Below are positions 25,513-34,480 of a DNA stretch of 34,480 nucleotides, one piece after another (position 1 is the stretch's first letter; every line of letters starts with the position of its first letter). The notes under the pieces are model-generated. The model was given only the letters and a program-made list of their open reading frames with translations. It made no database searches and was not told the DNA's origin. This DNA comes from Bacteroidota bacterium (lineage in GTDB: Bacteria; Bacteroidota; Bacteroidia; Bacteroidales; GCA-2748055): NCBI GenBank assembly GCA_003648635.1, contig QMPQ01000008.1, forward strand, positions 1 to 34,480, in the 5' to 3' direction. The position numbers and the translations under genes are program-made.

Positions 25513-26439
25513 ATGGAACTTTCATCCATCAAACACATAGATCCTTCGCAACTGGCTGATTTTAAGGCTGATTTGTTTATTACTGGTCTTGGCTATGAAA
25601 GTCGAAGCACCACCGTGGCACGGAGGTTTGAAAACAACTCCTGCAGAAAAATTGCCCTGGAGAACAACAACCTCATCAAAGAGTATTCATACCAGGAAAA
25701 TAGCGACTATTTGGAGAAGCATGGCTTTGAGATTATCAGGGTCCAATCTGAGCTTCCTGACGTGGATGAAATTTTCCAATCACTGAGTAGGGATACCATT
25801 AATATTGTCCTTGATTGCACCAATATGCCCCCCTTATGGTACTATGAGTTTTTCAAGTGGTTTGATGAGAAACAGGCTGCAGAGGGAAAGGTCCGGATGA
25901 GGATTGCCTATACCATGGCCAAGTATGTACGGCAACCTGGTTCACGCAAGGTTAAAGAGATCTTTGATTTTTTGAAGGAGGAGGTAAGACCTGCAAATGG
26001 CAAGAAGGTTGCTCTGATCCTGGGACTTGGGCAGGGAAAAAATGTCTCTGATTCGATATTCAAAATGATTAATCCTGATCTGCTTTATCTCTATTATGCT
26101 GATCCCCCTGCGGAAAAACGCTTTGTTGAGAAGGTCTTTGTAAATAACCATAACCTGATTAACGAAGCTCCCATCAGGAACCTTGTTGCCTATCCAATCC
26201 GTAACGGACAGGCGATCTATCAGAGTCTGATTAATATCATTCTACCTCTGCGCGATGAGTACTCCATTGTGCTTATTCCTCAGGGTCCTAAAATATTCTC
26301 TGTGGTATCTATGCTGGTTCATATGGGATACCCCGATATCAGGATTAGTTATCCGCGTTTTAAGAAGCCACCTTCAGTCGATCGTCTGCCCAAAGACGAA
26401 CCTGTTGTACTGGACATTCTATTCGAAGGCGAAGAGTAA
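25513..26439 (+). CDS. Uncharacterised conserved-looking protein (308 aa)
   Basis: Intact ORF with ADLFITGLGYESRSTTVARRF, INIVLDCTNMPPLWYYEFFKWF, VALILGLGQGKN; no family confidently recognised. Confidence 0.75.
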   Translation: MELSSIKHIDPSQLADFKADLFITGLGYESRSTTVARRFENNSCRKIALENNNLIKEYSYQENSDYLEKHGFEIIRVQSELPDVDEIFQSLSRDTINIVLDCTNMPPLWYYEFFKWFDEKQAAEGKVRMRIAYTMAKYVRQPGSRKVKEIFDFLKEEVRPANGKKVALILGLGQGKNVSDSIFKMINPDLLYLYYADPPAEKRFVEKVFVNNHNLINEAPIRNLVAYPIRNGQAIYQSLINIILPLRDEYSIVLIPQGPKIFSVVSMLVHMGYPDIRISYPRFKKPPSVDRLPKDEPVVLDILFEGEE

Positions 26440-26510
26440 AAACAATTTCATGGTATGGTTGTTATACCAACAAATTTTCTGATACTACACCATTTTCATA
26501 TACTATAATT

Positions 26511-27824
26511 ATGGCAAATTTTGATATTATCATGCCGAAGATGGGTGAGAGTATTGAAGAAGCAACAATTACAAATTGGTTTGTTAAAGAGGGAGATATG
26601 GTAGAGGAGGATGATGTCCTTCTTGAAATTGCCACCGATAAAGTTGATTCTGAGATACCGTCACCTGTTGAAGGAGTTATTAAAAAAATATTTTTCAGGC
26701 AGGATGAGGTTGTCGCTGTAGGTACCGTGATTGCAGTTATTGGTTTGGATGGTGATGATTCTTCCAGCCCTGATGAAAAGCCTGAAGCTGTTATCGAAGA
26801 GGAAGTTAGTGATTCAGAGCCTGAAGTCATCCATGAAAAGAAGAACGATGAGCCTGTGGTTTCAAGCCAGGGGAGGTTCTATTCCCCGCTGGTCCGAACC
26901 ATTGCTGGAAAGGAAGGTGTTTCGCAGGATGAACTTGATGCCATCGAAGGAAGTGGATTAAATGGGAGGGTTCGTAAAGAAGATCTCCTGAAATACCTTG
27001 AGAACAGGGGTGGAGCCTTACCAGTCCAAACTGAAAAAGCAGTAGCAGCTGCTCCAGGTTCTGCCCCCCCTGCAAAGAAAGAATCTGCGCCAGCATCCAC
27101 CATGGAAGGTGATGAGGTCATCGAAATGAGCAGGCTCAGGAAGCTGATCGCCGATCATATGATCCGCTCCAAGCAGACTTCGGCTCATGTCACTAATATG
27201 ATTGAAGTGGATGTAAGCGCTGTGGTTGAATGGAGAAACCGTGCGAAAGAAGACTTTCTAAAAAAAGAAGGTGTTAAGCTTACTTACCTTCCCGTATTCC
27301 TGGAAGCGACCGTTAAAGCACTACGTGATTTCCCGCAGATCAATGCTTCCGTGGATGGGGATAAGATCATTTTAAAGAAAAACATCAATCTTGGTATAGC
27401 CGTTTCATTACCCGATAATAACCTGATCGTACCAAATATAAAAGATGCAGGAGCCCTGAATCTGACGGGGCTTACAAAAAAGATGAATGCCCTGGCATCA
27501 GCTGCTCGAAGCAATAAACTAAATCCTGACGATATCAGTGGCGGAACCTTTACGGTAACCAATTTCGGTTCTTTTCAGAACGATATAGGCACTCCCATTA
27601 TCAATCAGCCCGAAGTGGCCATTCTGGCAATAGGAGCTATTAAGAAGAAACCTGCGGTGATCGAAACTGAGATGGGGGATATGATTGCCATCAGGCAGAA
27701 GATGTGGTTATCCCTTACATACGACCACAGGATTGTTGATGGCGCCCTTGGAGGTGCATTTCTGAAACGCCTGGGAGACTATATCGAATCATTTGATCCC
27801 CATGCCGGTAATTTTAAACTCTAA
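26511..27824 (+). CDS. 2-oxoacid dehydrogenase E2, dihydrolipoamide acyltransferase
   Basis: Lipoyl domain EIATDKVDSEIPSP, peripheral-subunit-binding domain SPLVRTIAGKEGV..., catalytic YDHRIVDGALGGAFL. Confidence 0.92.
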   Translation: MANFDIIMPKMGESIEEATITNWFVKEGDMVEEDDVLLEIATDKVDSEIPSPVEGVIKKIFFRQDEVVAVGTVIAVIGLDGDDSSSPDEKPEAVIEEEVSDSEPEVIHEKKNDEPVVSSQGRFYSPLVRTIAGKEGVSQDELDAIEGSGLNGRVRKEDLLKYLENRGGALPVQTEKAVAAAPGSAPPAKKESAPASTMEGDEVIEMSRLRKLIADHMIRSKQTSAHVTNMIEVDVSAVVEWRNRAKEDFLKKEGVKLTYLPVFLEATVKALRDFPQINASVDGDKIILKKNINLGIAVSLPDNNLIVPNIKDAGALNLTGLTKKMNALASAARSNKLNPDDISGGTFTVTNFGSFQNDIGTPIINQPEVAILAIGAIKKKPAVIETEMGDMIAIRQKMWLSLTYDHRIVDGALGGAFLKRLGDYIESFDPHAGNFKL

Positions 27825-27830
27825 GCAACA

Positions 27831-29873
27831 ATGTCAACAAAGAAGAAATATAGTATTAAGCATACAGACAAAGAGACCCTGGCAAAATGGCTAAAACTGA
27901 TGCTGGTCGGTAGGGCTATTGACAACAGAGCTCCCAATTATCTGAAACAGGCCATTGGTTGGTCCTACCATGCACCATTTGCAGGCCATGATGGCATTCA
28001 GCTGGCCATTGGACAAATCTTTGACCGAGAGCATGATCACCTCTTCCCCTATTACCGGGATATGCTGACAACACACTCTGCAGGTCTCACTGCAGAAGAG
28101 CTGATACTCAATGGAATTTCCAGGGATTCGGATGTGGCTGGTGGAGGAAGGCATATGTCCAACCATTTTGCAAAGCCGGAATGGAACATTCACAACGTTT
28201 CATCCTGTACAGGAAATCATACCCTTCATGCTGTGGGCCTGGCCCGCGCCATGAAAAAATACAAGGTTCCCGGTGTGGCCATAAGCTCCCAGGGCGAATC
28301 GTCCGTTTCGGAAGGATATGTTTATGAAGCCATCAATGGTGCAAGCACTGAAAAACTTCCGGTTATTTTTGTGTTTCAGGACAACGGATATGGCATCTCG
28401 GTTCCCAAGGCAGATCAGACTGCTAACCGAAAAGTGGCAAATAACTTTACAGGATTTAAAAACCTGGAAATATTTCATTGCAACGGCAAAGATGTATTCG
28501 ATAGTATGAATACCATGACCGCTGCCAAAGCATATGTGGCTGAACATGAACACCCGGTCATTGTGCATGCAAATTGTGTCAGAATTCACTCTCACTCCAA
28601 TTCCGACAGGCACGATCTCTACCGGGATGATTATGAATTGAACTATGTCAATGAATATGATCCACTGGCTAAATTCAGGCGCCTGTTGCTCAGATACGAG
28701 CGGTTTACCGAAGCTGAGCTGGAAGCGGTAGAAGCGGAGGCAAAAGGGGTGGTAAAAGCTGCCCATAAGGTGGGGATGAATGCTCCCCAACCAACACCCG
28801 AGTCGATCTATGACTTCGTTATTCCCGAACCCTATGTAAGCGACAAATACCCCGAGGGCCTTCATACCTTTGAAGGAGAGCCGAAAAAATTGATAGAAGG
28901 ATTGAACGAGACTCTGAAAGCAGAGTTTCGTCATAATCCCGACACTTTTATCTGGGGACAGGATGTGGCCCACAAGGAGAAGGGAGGGATCTTCAATGTA
29001 ACCAAGGGGATGCAGCAGGAATTTGGCAAAGAACGCGTCTTCAATGGCCCCATTGCAGAAGACTTTATCATGGGGACTGCTAATGGAATGAGCCGGTTCA
29101 ATGACAAACTTCGTATTGTGGTTGAAGGTGCTGAGTTTGCCGATTATTTCTGGCCCGCCATGGAGCAGTTTGTTGAAACTACCCATGAATACTGGCGCAC
29201 AAAAGGTCAATTTTCGCCCAATATCACTGTTCGACTGGCATCTGGAGGATATATAGGGGGTGGACTCTATCACTCGCAGACTATTGAGGGCTCTTTAACA
29301 CCTTTGCCGGGAGTAAGGGTGGTATACCCTTCATATGCAGATGATGCTGCCGGATTGCTTCGTACCAGCATGCGTTCAAGAGGTATGACACTCTTCCTTG
29401 AGCCCAAGGCACTCTATAATTCCAGCAAGGTGCTTTCACCCATTCCCGATGACTTTGAGGTGCCTTTTGGCAAAGCCCGGTTAAGAAGGGAAGGAACTGA
29501 TATGAGCATTATAACCTATGGCAATACCACTCCTCTGTGCGTGGATCTTGCAGACAAGTTTTTGAAGGATGACATAGCAAGTATAGAGGTACTGGACCTT
29601 CGTTCTCTCAGTCCGCTCGACAACGAAGCGATCATGGCTACTGTTAAGAAAACAGGGAAAATTCTTATGGTACATGAAGATAAGGTGTTTGGTGGATTCG
29701 GGGGAGAGGTAGCTGCACTGATTAATGAGATGGCCTTTGAGCATTTGGATGCTCCCGTTAAAAGAGTGGGATCCACCTTTACGCCTGTTGGGTTTAACAG
29801 GATCCTGGAAGCAGCGGTCCTTCCCGATCTGGCTAGAATTGAAAATGCTGCAACAGAGCTGTTGAACTACTAA
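27831..29873 (+). CDS. 2-oxoacid dehydrogenase E1, fused alpha-beta subunits
   Basis: 680 aa: N-terminal TPP domain (SSQGESSVSEGYVYEAIN...FVFQDNGYGISVP), then beta subunit (EALNETLKAEF-like, FNGPIAEDFIMGTANGMS, EDKVFGGFGGEVAALI). Confidence 0.92.
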   Translation: MSTKKKYSIKHTDKETLAKWLKLMLVGRAIDNRAPNYLKQAIGWSYHAPFAGHDGIQLAIGQIFDREHDHLFPYYRDMLTTHSAGLTAEELILNGISRDSDVAGGGRHMSNHFAKPEWNIHNVSSCTGNHTLHAVGLARAMKKYKVPGVAISSQGESSVSEGYVYEAINGASTEKLPVIFVFQDNGYGISVPKADQTANRKVANNFTGFKNLEIFHCNGKDVFDSMNTMTAAKAYVAEHEHPVIVHANCVRIHSHSNSDRHDLYRDDYELNYVNEYDPLAKFRRLLLRYERFTEAELEAVEAEAKGVVKAAHKVGMNAPQPTPESIYDFVIPEPYVSDKYPEGLHTFEGEPKKLIEGLNETLKAEFRHNPDTFIWGQDVAHKEKGGIFNVTKGMQQEFGKERVFNGPIAEDFIMGTANGMSRFNDKLRIVVEGAEFADYFWPAMEQFVETTHEYWRTKGQFSPNITVRLASGGYIGGGLYHSQTIEGSLTPLPGVRVVYPSYADDAAGLLRTSMRSRGMTLFLEPKALYNSSKVLSPIPDDFEVPFGKARLRREGTDMSIITYGNTTPLCVDLADKFLKDDIASIEVLDLRSLSPLDNEAIMATVKKTGKILMVHEDKVFGGFGGEVAALINEMAFEHLDAPVKRVGSTFTPVGFNRILEAAVLPDLARIENAATELLNY

Positions 29874-29890
29874 TTCTTAAGATCCTAACA

Positions 29891-30397
29891 ATGAATAAAA
29901 CCGCAATAATATACAGTTATAATACCAAGAAGACCGGAAAGATCGCAACTCTGATTCAGGAGGGCTTTGAGGATTCCACCATTGAAATGCTTAATGCTGA
30001 AGAGATCACAGAAGATATCTTTCTATCCTTTGACCATATCATTATGGGCGTAGCCACCTGGTTCGATGGCGAGCTGCCCAATTTCTGGGATGAATTTGTA
30101 CCTGCCCTTGAAGAGTTGGACCTGACAGGAAAAAAGATAGCCCTGTTTGGATTGGGCGATCAGAAAGGTTATCCTGAAAATTTCCTGGATGGTGTGGGTA
30201 TCATGGCGGGGATCCTGGAAACTCAGGGGGCAACACTGGTAGGATTCACCTCGTCGGAGGGATATGAATTCGAGAGCTCAAAGGCTTTACGGAATGATGT
30301 CTTCATGGGCCTGGCCATCGACTACGAGAATCAGGGATCCATGAACCAGGAGCGTGCCGCTGCATGGGTAGAGCAGCTGAAGAAAGAGTTCGCCTGA
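29891..30397 (+). CDS. Flavodoxin
   Basis: 168 aa; MGVATWFDGELPNFWDEFVPALEELDLTGKKIALFGLGDQKGYPENFLDGVG. Confidence 0.88.
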   Translation: MNKTAIIYSYNTKKTGKIATLIQEGFEDSTIEMLNAEEITEDIFLSFDHIIMGVATWFDGELPNFWDEFVPALEELDLTGKKIALFGLGDQKGYPENFLDGVGIMAGILETQGATLVGFTSSEGYEFESSKALRNDVFMGLAIDYENQGSMNQERAAAWVEQLKKEFA

Positions 30398-30418
30398 TAC
30401 GATTCCGTGAATTTTAAC

Positions 30419-30434
30419 CATGCTGGATAGCATG
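30419..30434 (+). terminator. Weak terminator-like hairpin CATGCT-GGAT-AGCATG followed by TTTT
   Basis: 6-bp perfect stem and short T-run downstream of flavodoxin. Confidence 0.3.
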
Positions 30435-30495
30435 TTTTAGCATTAATTTTACTTCTTTTGTGCTTTACGAATGTTATCTGTTAATATGTAGAGCC

Positions 30496-31995
30496 ATGGC
30501 GAAAGACCGCGTTTATATCTTCGACACCACCTTAAGAGACGGGGAACAGGTTCCCGGCTGTCAGCTAAATACCATTGAAAAAATTGAGGTGGCCAAAGCA
30601 CTGGAGGAACTTGGGGTGGATGTGATTGAGGCAGGATTCCCCATTTCCAGTCCAGGTGACTTCAATTCTGTAATTGAAATCTCAAAAGCGGTGTCTGAAC
30701 CGACAATCTGTGCACTTACACGTGCTGTAAAGAAAGATATCGAGGTTGCTGCTGAATCTTTAAAATTTGCCAAACGCGGTAGAATCCATACAGGGATAGG
30801 AACCTCCTATTATCACATTTATCACAAGCTAAACAGTAATCCTGAGGAGATCATTCAAAGGGGTGCTGAAGCTGTCAGATACGCCAAATCCTTTGTAGAA
30901 GATGTGGAATTCTACGCAGAAGATGCAGGGCGATCGGACAATAAGTACCTCGCTCAGGTGGTTGAAGCGATGATAGATGCAGGAGCTACAGTCATCAATA
31001 TTCCTGATACTACTGGCTATACACTGCCTGATGAGTACGGGAAAAAAATTAAATACCTGGTAGATCATGTAAGCAATATTGATAGGGCCATCCTCTCCAC
31101 CCATTGTCACAATGACCTGGGAATGGCCACTGCCAACACGATGAGCGGAATAATAAATGGTGCCAGGCAAGTCGAAGTAACCATGAATGGAATCGGAGAG
31201 CGCGCAGGTAATACGTCTCTGGAAGAAGTTGTTATGATAATGAAGAGTCGTAAACACCTGAACCTGCAATCCAATATTAATGCTCGAAAAATTTACAGTA
31301 CCAGTAGACTGGTATCCACCCTGATGCGCATGCCGGTACAGCCCAATAAGGCCATTGTAGGAAGAAATGCTTTTGCCCACTCCTCTGGAATACACCAGGA
31401 TGGAGTACTAAAAAGGCGTGAGAACTATGAGATTATCAATCCTAAATCGGTGGGGATACAGGAGTCTTCCATTCTGCTTACCGCAAGAAGTGGCAGGGCT
31501 GCATTAAAACACAGGCTTGGAAAGCTGGGCTTTACCTTCAGCAAAGATGCACTTGATAAAATATATGAGGAATTTCTGGTACTTGCCGATTCCAAAAAAG
31601 AGATCGTTGATGAAGATCTGAAAATGCTGGCGGGCTCCAGGGACAGGGATATAAAACGAAATCTGCATCTCGATAAATTGCAGGTACTCTGCGGTTTAGG
31701 TACTGCGCCAGTGGCAACTGTTTCGCTCATCTGGGAAGGGGTAACGCATACAGCCACTTCGGAAGGAAATGGTCCAGTTGATGCCTCTATCAATGCGGTC
31801 AAGATGATCCTGAATAAGAAGGTAAGGATCGAGGAGTTTTTGATTCAAGCCATTACCAAGGGAAGTGATGATATGGGGAAGGTACATATGCAGGTTGAAA
31901 GCAAATCTGTACTCTATTATGGCTTCTCTGCATCCACCGATATTGTCACAGCGTCAGTTGAAGCGTTTATTGACGCCATGAGTCAAATTGTTTAG
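30496..31995 (+). CDS. leuA: 2-isopropylmalate synthase; ATG 30496 preferred over ORF start 30460
   Basis: [62 protein letters not shown]-terminal regulatory domain. Confidence 0.88.
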   Translation: MAKDRVYIFDTTLRDGEQVPGCQLNTIEKIEVAKALEELGVDVIEAGFPISSPGDFNSVIEISKAVSEPTICALTRAVKKDIEVAAESLKFAKRGRIHTGIGTSYYHIYHKLNSNPEEIIQRGAEAVRYAKSFVEDVEFYAEDAGRSDNKYLAQVVEAMIDAGATVINIPDTTGYTLPDEYGKKIKYLVDHVSNIDRAILSTHCHNDLGMATANTMSGIINGARQVEVTMNGIGERAGNTSLEEVVMIMKSRKHLNLQSNINARKIYSTSRLVSTLMRMPVQPNKAIVGRNAFAHSSGIHQDGVLKRRENYEIINPKSVGIQESSILLTARSGRAALKHRLGKLGFTFSKDALDKIYEEFLVLADSKKEIVDEDLKMLAGSRDRDIKRNLHLDKLQVLCGLGTAPVATVSLIWEGVTHTATSEGNGPVDASINAVKMILNKKVRIEEFLIQAITKGSDDMGKVHMQVESKSVLYYGFSASTDIVTASVEAFIDAMSQIV

Positions 31996-32028
31996 CAGGG
32001 CAGTCGCACTTTTTACTATTTTTACATA

Positions 32029-34356
32029 TTGAGAACAGCTTTATTACTGCTCGTAATTCTTACTATGATTTCTCTGGAAAGCTTTGGTAAGGAGACTATT
32101 CATGGCTATGTGCACGATGCAGCCACCGGGGAGGCATTGCTTGCCGCTAATGTAATCATAGAAGAATTGGGTACGGGAACCTCTACCAATGAATTCGGCT
32201 ATTATGCACTATCACTTGAACCTGGTTCCTATACACTGATTTTTTCCTATGTTGGATATACGACTGTTTTCAGGAGTATCGACCTGCGAGAGGGAATGGT
32301 TCTCAATATGGAACTGAGTGAGTCCTTAACTGAGCTGGAAGAGGTGACCATTTCTTCCAAACAAAGCAATTCTAACATTACCCAACTTGAAACCGGAAGT
32401 TCTAGTTTGTCCATCCAATCAATTCGAAAAATTCCAGCATTTATGGGGGAGGTGGATGTGATTAAAGCAATTCAACTCTTGCCAGGGGTGCAAGTAACCA
32501 GTGAGGGTTCTTCAGGATTTAGCGTTAGGGGAGGAGGACGTGACCAAAATATGATTCAGCTTGACGAAGCAGCCATATATAACGCCAGCCACCTGATGGG
32601 TTTCTTCTCTGTATTTAACAATGATGCTATTAAAGATGTGAAACTTTATAAGGGCGATATTCCTGCCAGATCGGGTGGCAGACTGGCATCTCTCCTGGAT
32701 GTTCGCATGAAAGAGGGGAACAGCAAACAGTTTCATGCGAGCGGTGGCATTGGCACCATCGCAAGTCGTCTAACACTTGAAGGACCCATTGTGCCAGATA
32801 AAGTCTCATTTATACTTTCAGGAAGAAGAACCTATGCGGACATTTTCCTGCTATTCTCAAAGGATGAGACTGTTCGGAATACCAGACTCTACTTCTATGA
32901 CCTCAATGGAAAGGTGGACTATCGTATCAATGACAAAAACAGAATCTATCTGTCGGGCTATAACGGTAAGGATACCTATGCCAATAAAGAGTATGCTGGG
33001 ATGGGTTTTGGAAACCGAACGCTTACATTGGGCTGGAACCATGTCTTCAACAACAGCCTGTTCAGTAATTTCACCCTGGTCAATTCGCATTATTTTTATG
33101 ACCTGGGAACTCCTGAGGATGCAGAAGAAAATTTTAATTGGAAGTCCAATCTTGACGACTATGGTTTCAAAGCGGATTTCACCTGGTTTCCTTCCCCCGA
33201 ACACACCTTCCGTTTTGGCGGATCAACAACGTATCATATCATCAATCCTGGTGAAATCACTGCAGTCAGCACAGGAGGTATCAATCAGAGCCTGGAACTG
33301 AGTCATGATTACGCTCTTGAAAGTGGGCTCTATTTTTCCGGCGAATCAAAATTTGGAAAGAAATTTGCGTTGCGTTACGGACTTCGCTATTCCATGTTCA
33401 ACAATATAGGTCCGGCTACCATACCTGTTTTTGACGAAGATTATAAGCTGATAGACACCACCTACTATGAGAAGGGAGACTTTTTTAATTTCTATAGTGG
33501 ATTTGAACCAAGGTTAGCGGCAAACTATATGCTGAATGATAGGCAAAGTGTGAAAGCCAGCTATTCCCGTACCCGTCAATATTTGCAGCTGGCCAGTAAC
33601 TCAGCAGCAGGAACCCCCCTTGAAATCTGGTTTCCTGCCTCTCCCAATATTGAGCCACAGATATCGGACCAGGTCTCCGTAGGTTATTTTCGGAACTTCC
33701 TGGAAAATAAACTTCAAACGTCGGTGGAGCTCTATTATAAGAAGATGATAAACTCCATCGATTTCAGGGATCATGCCCAGTTAATGCTGAATCCAAGGCT
33801 GGATGGGGAAATCAGAATCGGAGAAGCCACTTCCTATGGAGCAGAATTCTTCGTTAAATATGCAAGCGGTGGATTTTCAGGTTGGGTCAGCTATACATAT
33901 TCCAAAACCTTACGGACTTTTGCTGAGATAAATGATGGCAAGCCTTATTCAGCTCCCTACGATAGACCGCACGACCTGGCCTTAGTTCTCAGTTATGATA
34001 TAACACAGAGGATTGGCCTGGCTGCCAATTGGATCTACAGTACCGGCCTGCCCTTTACACTCCCTTCTGGCAGATATGAAATAATGAACAATATCCTCCC
34101 CTTGTATACGGGAAGGAACGAGTACAGGCTTCCCGACTATCACCGTTTGGATCTTTCTATTACACTTAGGGGCAAAGAGAAACCGGGAAAACGATGGAGA
34201 GGGGAGTGGAATCTCTCCTTCTATAACGCGTATGCAAGGAAGAATGTATGGACACTCAATTTTGTTGAGGATGAAGAACAAGCCGATGTGACCCATGCCG
34301 AAATGACTTATCTATTTTCTATTGTCCCGGCACTTACCTATAATTTTAATTTCTGA
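32029..34356 (+). CDS. TonB-dependent receptor with carboxypeptidase-like N-terminal domain (TTG start)
   Basis: Signal peptide, GYVHDAATGEALLAANVIIEELGTGTSTNEFGYYALSL, plug GFSVRGGGRDQNMIQLDEAAIYN, beta-barrel repeats, C-terminal NFNF. Confidence 0.9.
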   Translation: MRTALLLLVILTMISLESFGKETIHGYVHDAATGEALLAANVIIEELGTGTSTNEFGYYALSLEPGSYTLIFSYVGYTTVFRSIDLREGMVLNMELSESLTELEEVTISSKQSNSNITQLETGSSSLSIQSIRKIPAFMGEVDVIKAIQLLPGVQVTSEGSSGFSVRGGGRDQNMIQLDEAAIYNASHLMGFFSVFNNDAIKDVKLYKGDIPARSGGRLASLLDVRMKEGNSKQFHASGGIGTIASRLTLEGPIVPDKVSFILSGRRTYADIFLLFSKDETVRNTRLYFYDLNGKVDYRINDKNRIYLSGYNGKDTYANKEYAGMGFGNRTLTLGWNHVFNNSLFSNFTLVNSHYFYDLGTPEDAEENFNWKSNLDDYGFKADFTWFPSPEHTFRFGGSTTYHIINPGEITAVSTGGINQSLELSHDYALESGLYFSGESKFGKKFALRYGLRYSMFNNIGPATIPVFDEDYKLIDTTYYEKGDFFNFYSGFEPRLAANYMLNDRQSVKASYSRTRQYLQLASNSAAGTPLEIWFPASPNIEPQISDQVSVGYFRNFLENKLQTSVELYYKKMINSIDFRDHAQLMLNPRLDGEIRIGEATSYGAEFFVKYASGGFSGWVSYTYSKTLRTFAEINDGKPYSAPYDRPHDLALVLSYDITQRIGLAANWIYSTGLPFTLPSGRYEIMNNILPLYTGRNEYRLPDYHRLDLSITLRGKEKPGKRWRGEWNLSFYNAYARKNVWTLNFVEDEEQADVTHAEMTYLFSIVPALTYNFNF

Positions 34357-34480
34357 TGAGTTTGATATATATATATCGTTATGGTTTTATCCTGATTGCT
34401 TCCCTGATCCTGGTTACAGCATGCACGGAAAAAATCGATATCGAACTTGATTCCACCTATGCACGACTGGTAGTGGAGGG
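34356..34480 (+). CDS. DUF4249-like lipoprotein, partial at window end
   Basis: Manual translation MSLIYIYRYGFILIASLILVTACTEKIDIELDSTYARLVVEG; ATG overlaps the TonB receptor stop by 1 nt (TGATG); lipobox Cys. Confidence 0.65.
   Translation, partial: MSLIYIYRYGFILIASLILVTACTEKIDIELDSTYARLVVE

Noticed and set aside
28200-29273. Long minus-strand ORF (357 aa) opposite the E1 gene
   Set aside because: Antisense shadow of a clearly coding, conserved E1 gene; the translation has no family-like motifs.
1-34480. CRISPR array, tRNA or rRNA genes, intact IS element or prophage
   Set aside because: No regularly spaced repeats, no cloverleaf/rRNA motifs and no transposase or phage-structural ORFs were recognised.

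Overview
The window is a Bacteroidota-like chromosomal segment, judging from TAnnTTTG-type -7 boxes, the TonB-receptor/DUF4249 pair, fused E1 alpha/beta, C69 dipeptidase and YfcC. Most of it is housekeeping: a CotH-like lipoprotein (partial), ArnT-like glycosyltransferase, C69 dipeptidase, threonine aldolase, queA, RNase P RNA, a LolA-like protein, kdsA, rarA, a DUF6588-like protein, a YfcC-type transporter, TPR histidine kinase, RelA/SpoT homologue, E2 and fused E1 2-oxoacid dehydrogenase, flavodoxin, leuA, TonB receptor and DUF4249 (partial). The most notable segment is about 16.6-23.9 kb. It contains a DNA-damage-tolerance cluster: DnaE2-like polymerase interrupted by one in-frame TAG, DinB-like Y-family polymerase, a divergent XRE-S24 LexA-like regulator with two 17-bp operator-like palindromes, a Lon-N-domain protein and an SRAP/YedK protein. 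It is followed by an ORF-poor stretch at about 23.41-23.83 kb that looks like a large structured RNA, possibly the 5' part of a group II intron without a reverse transcriptase. All calls come from reading the sequence and supplied translations; no searches or folding programs were run.
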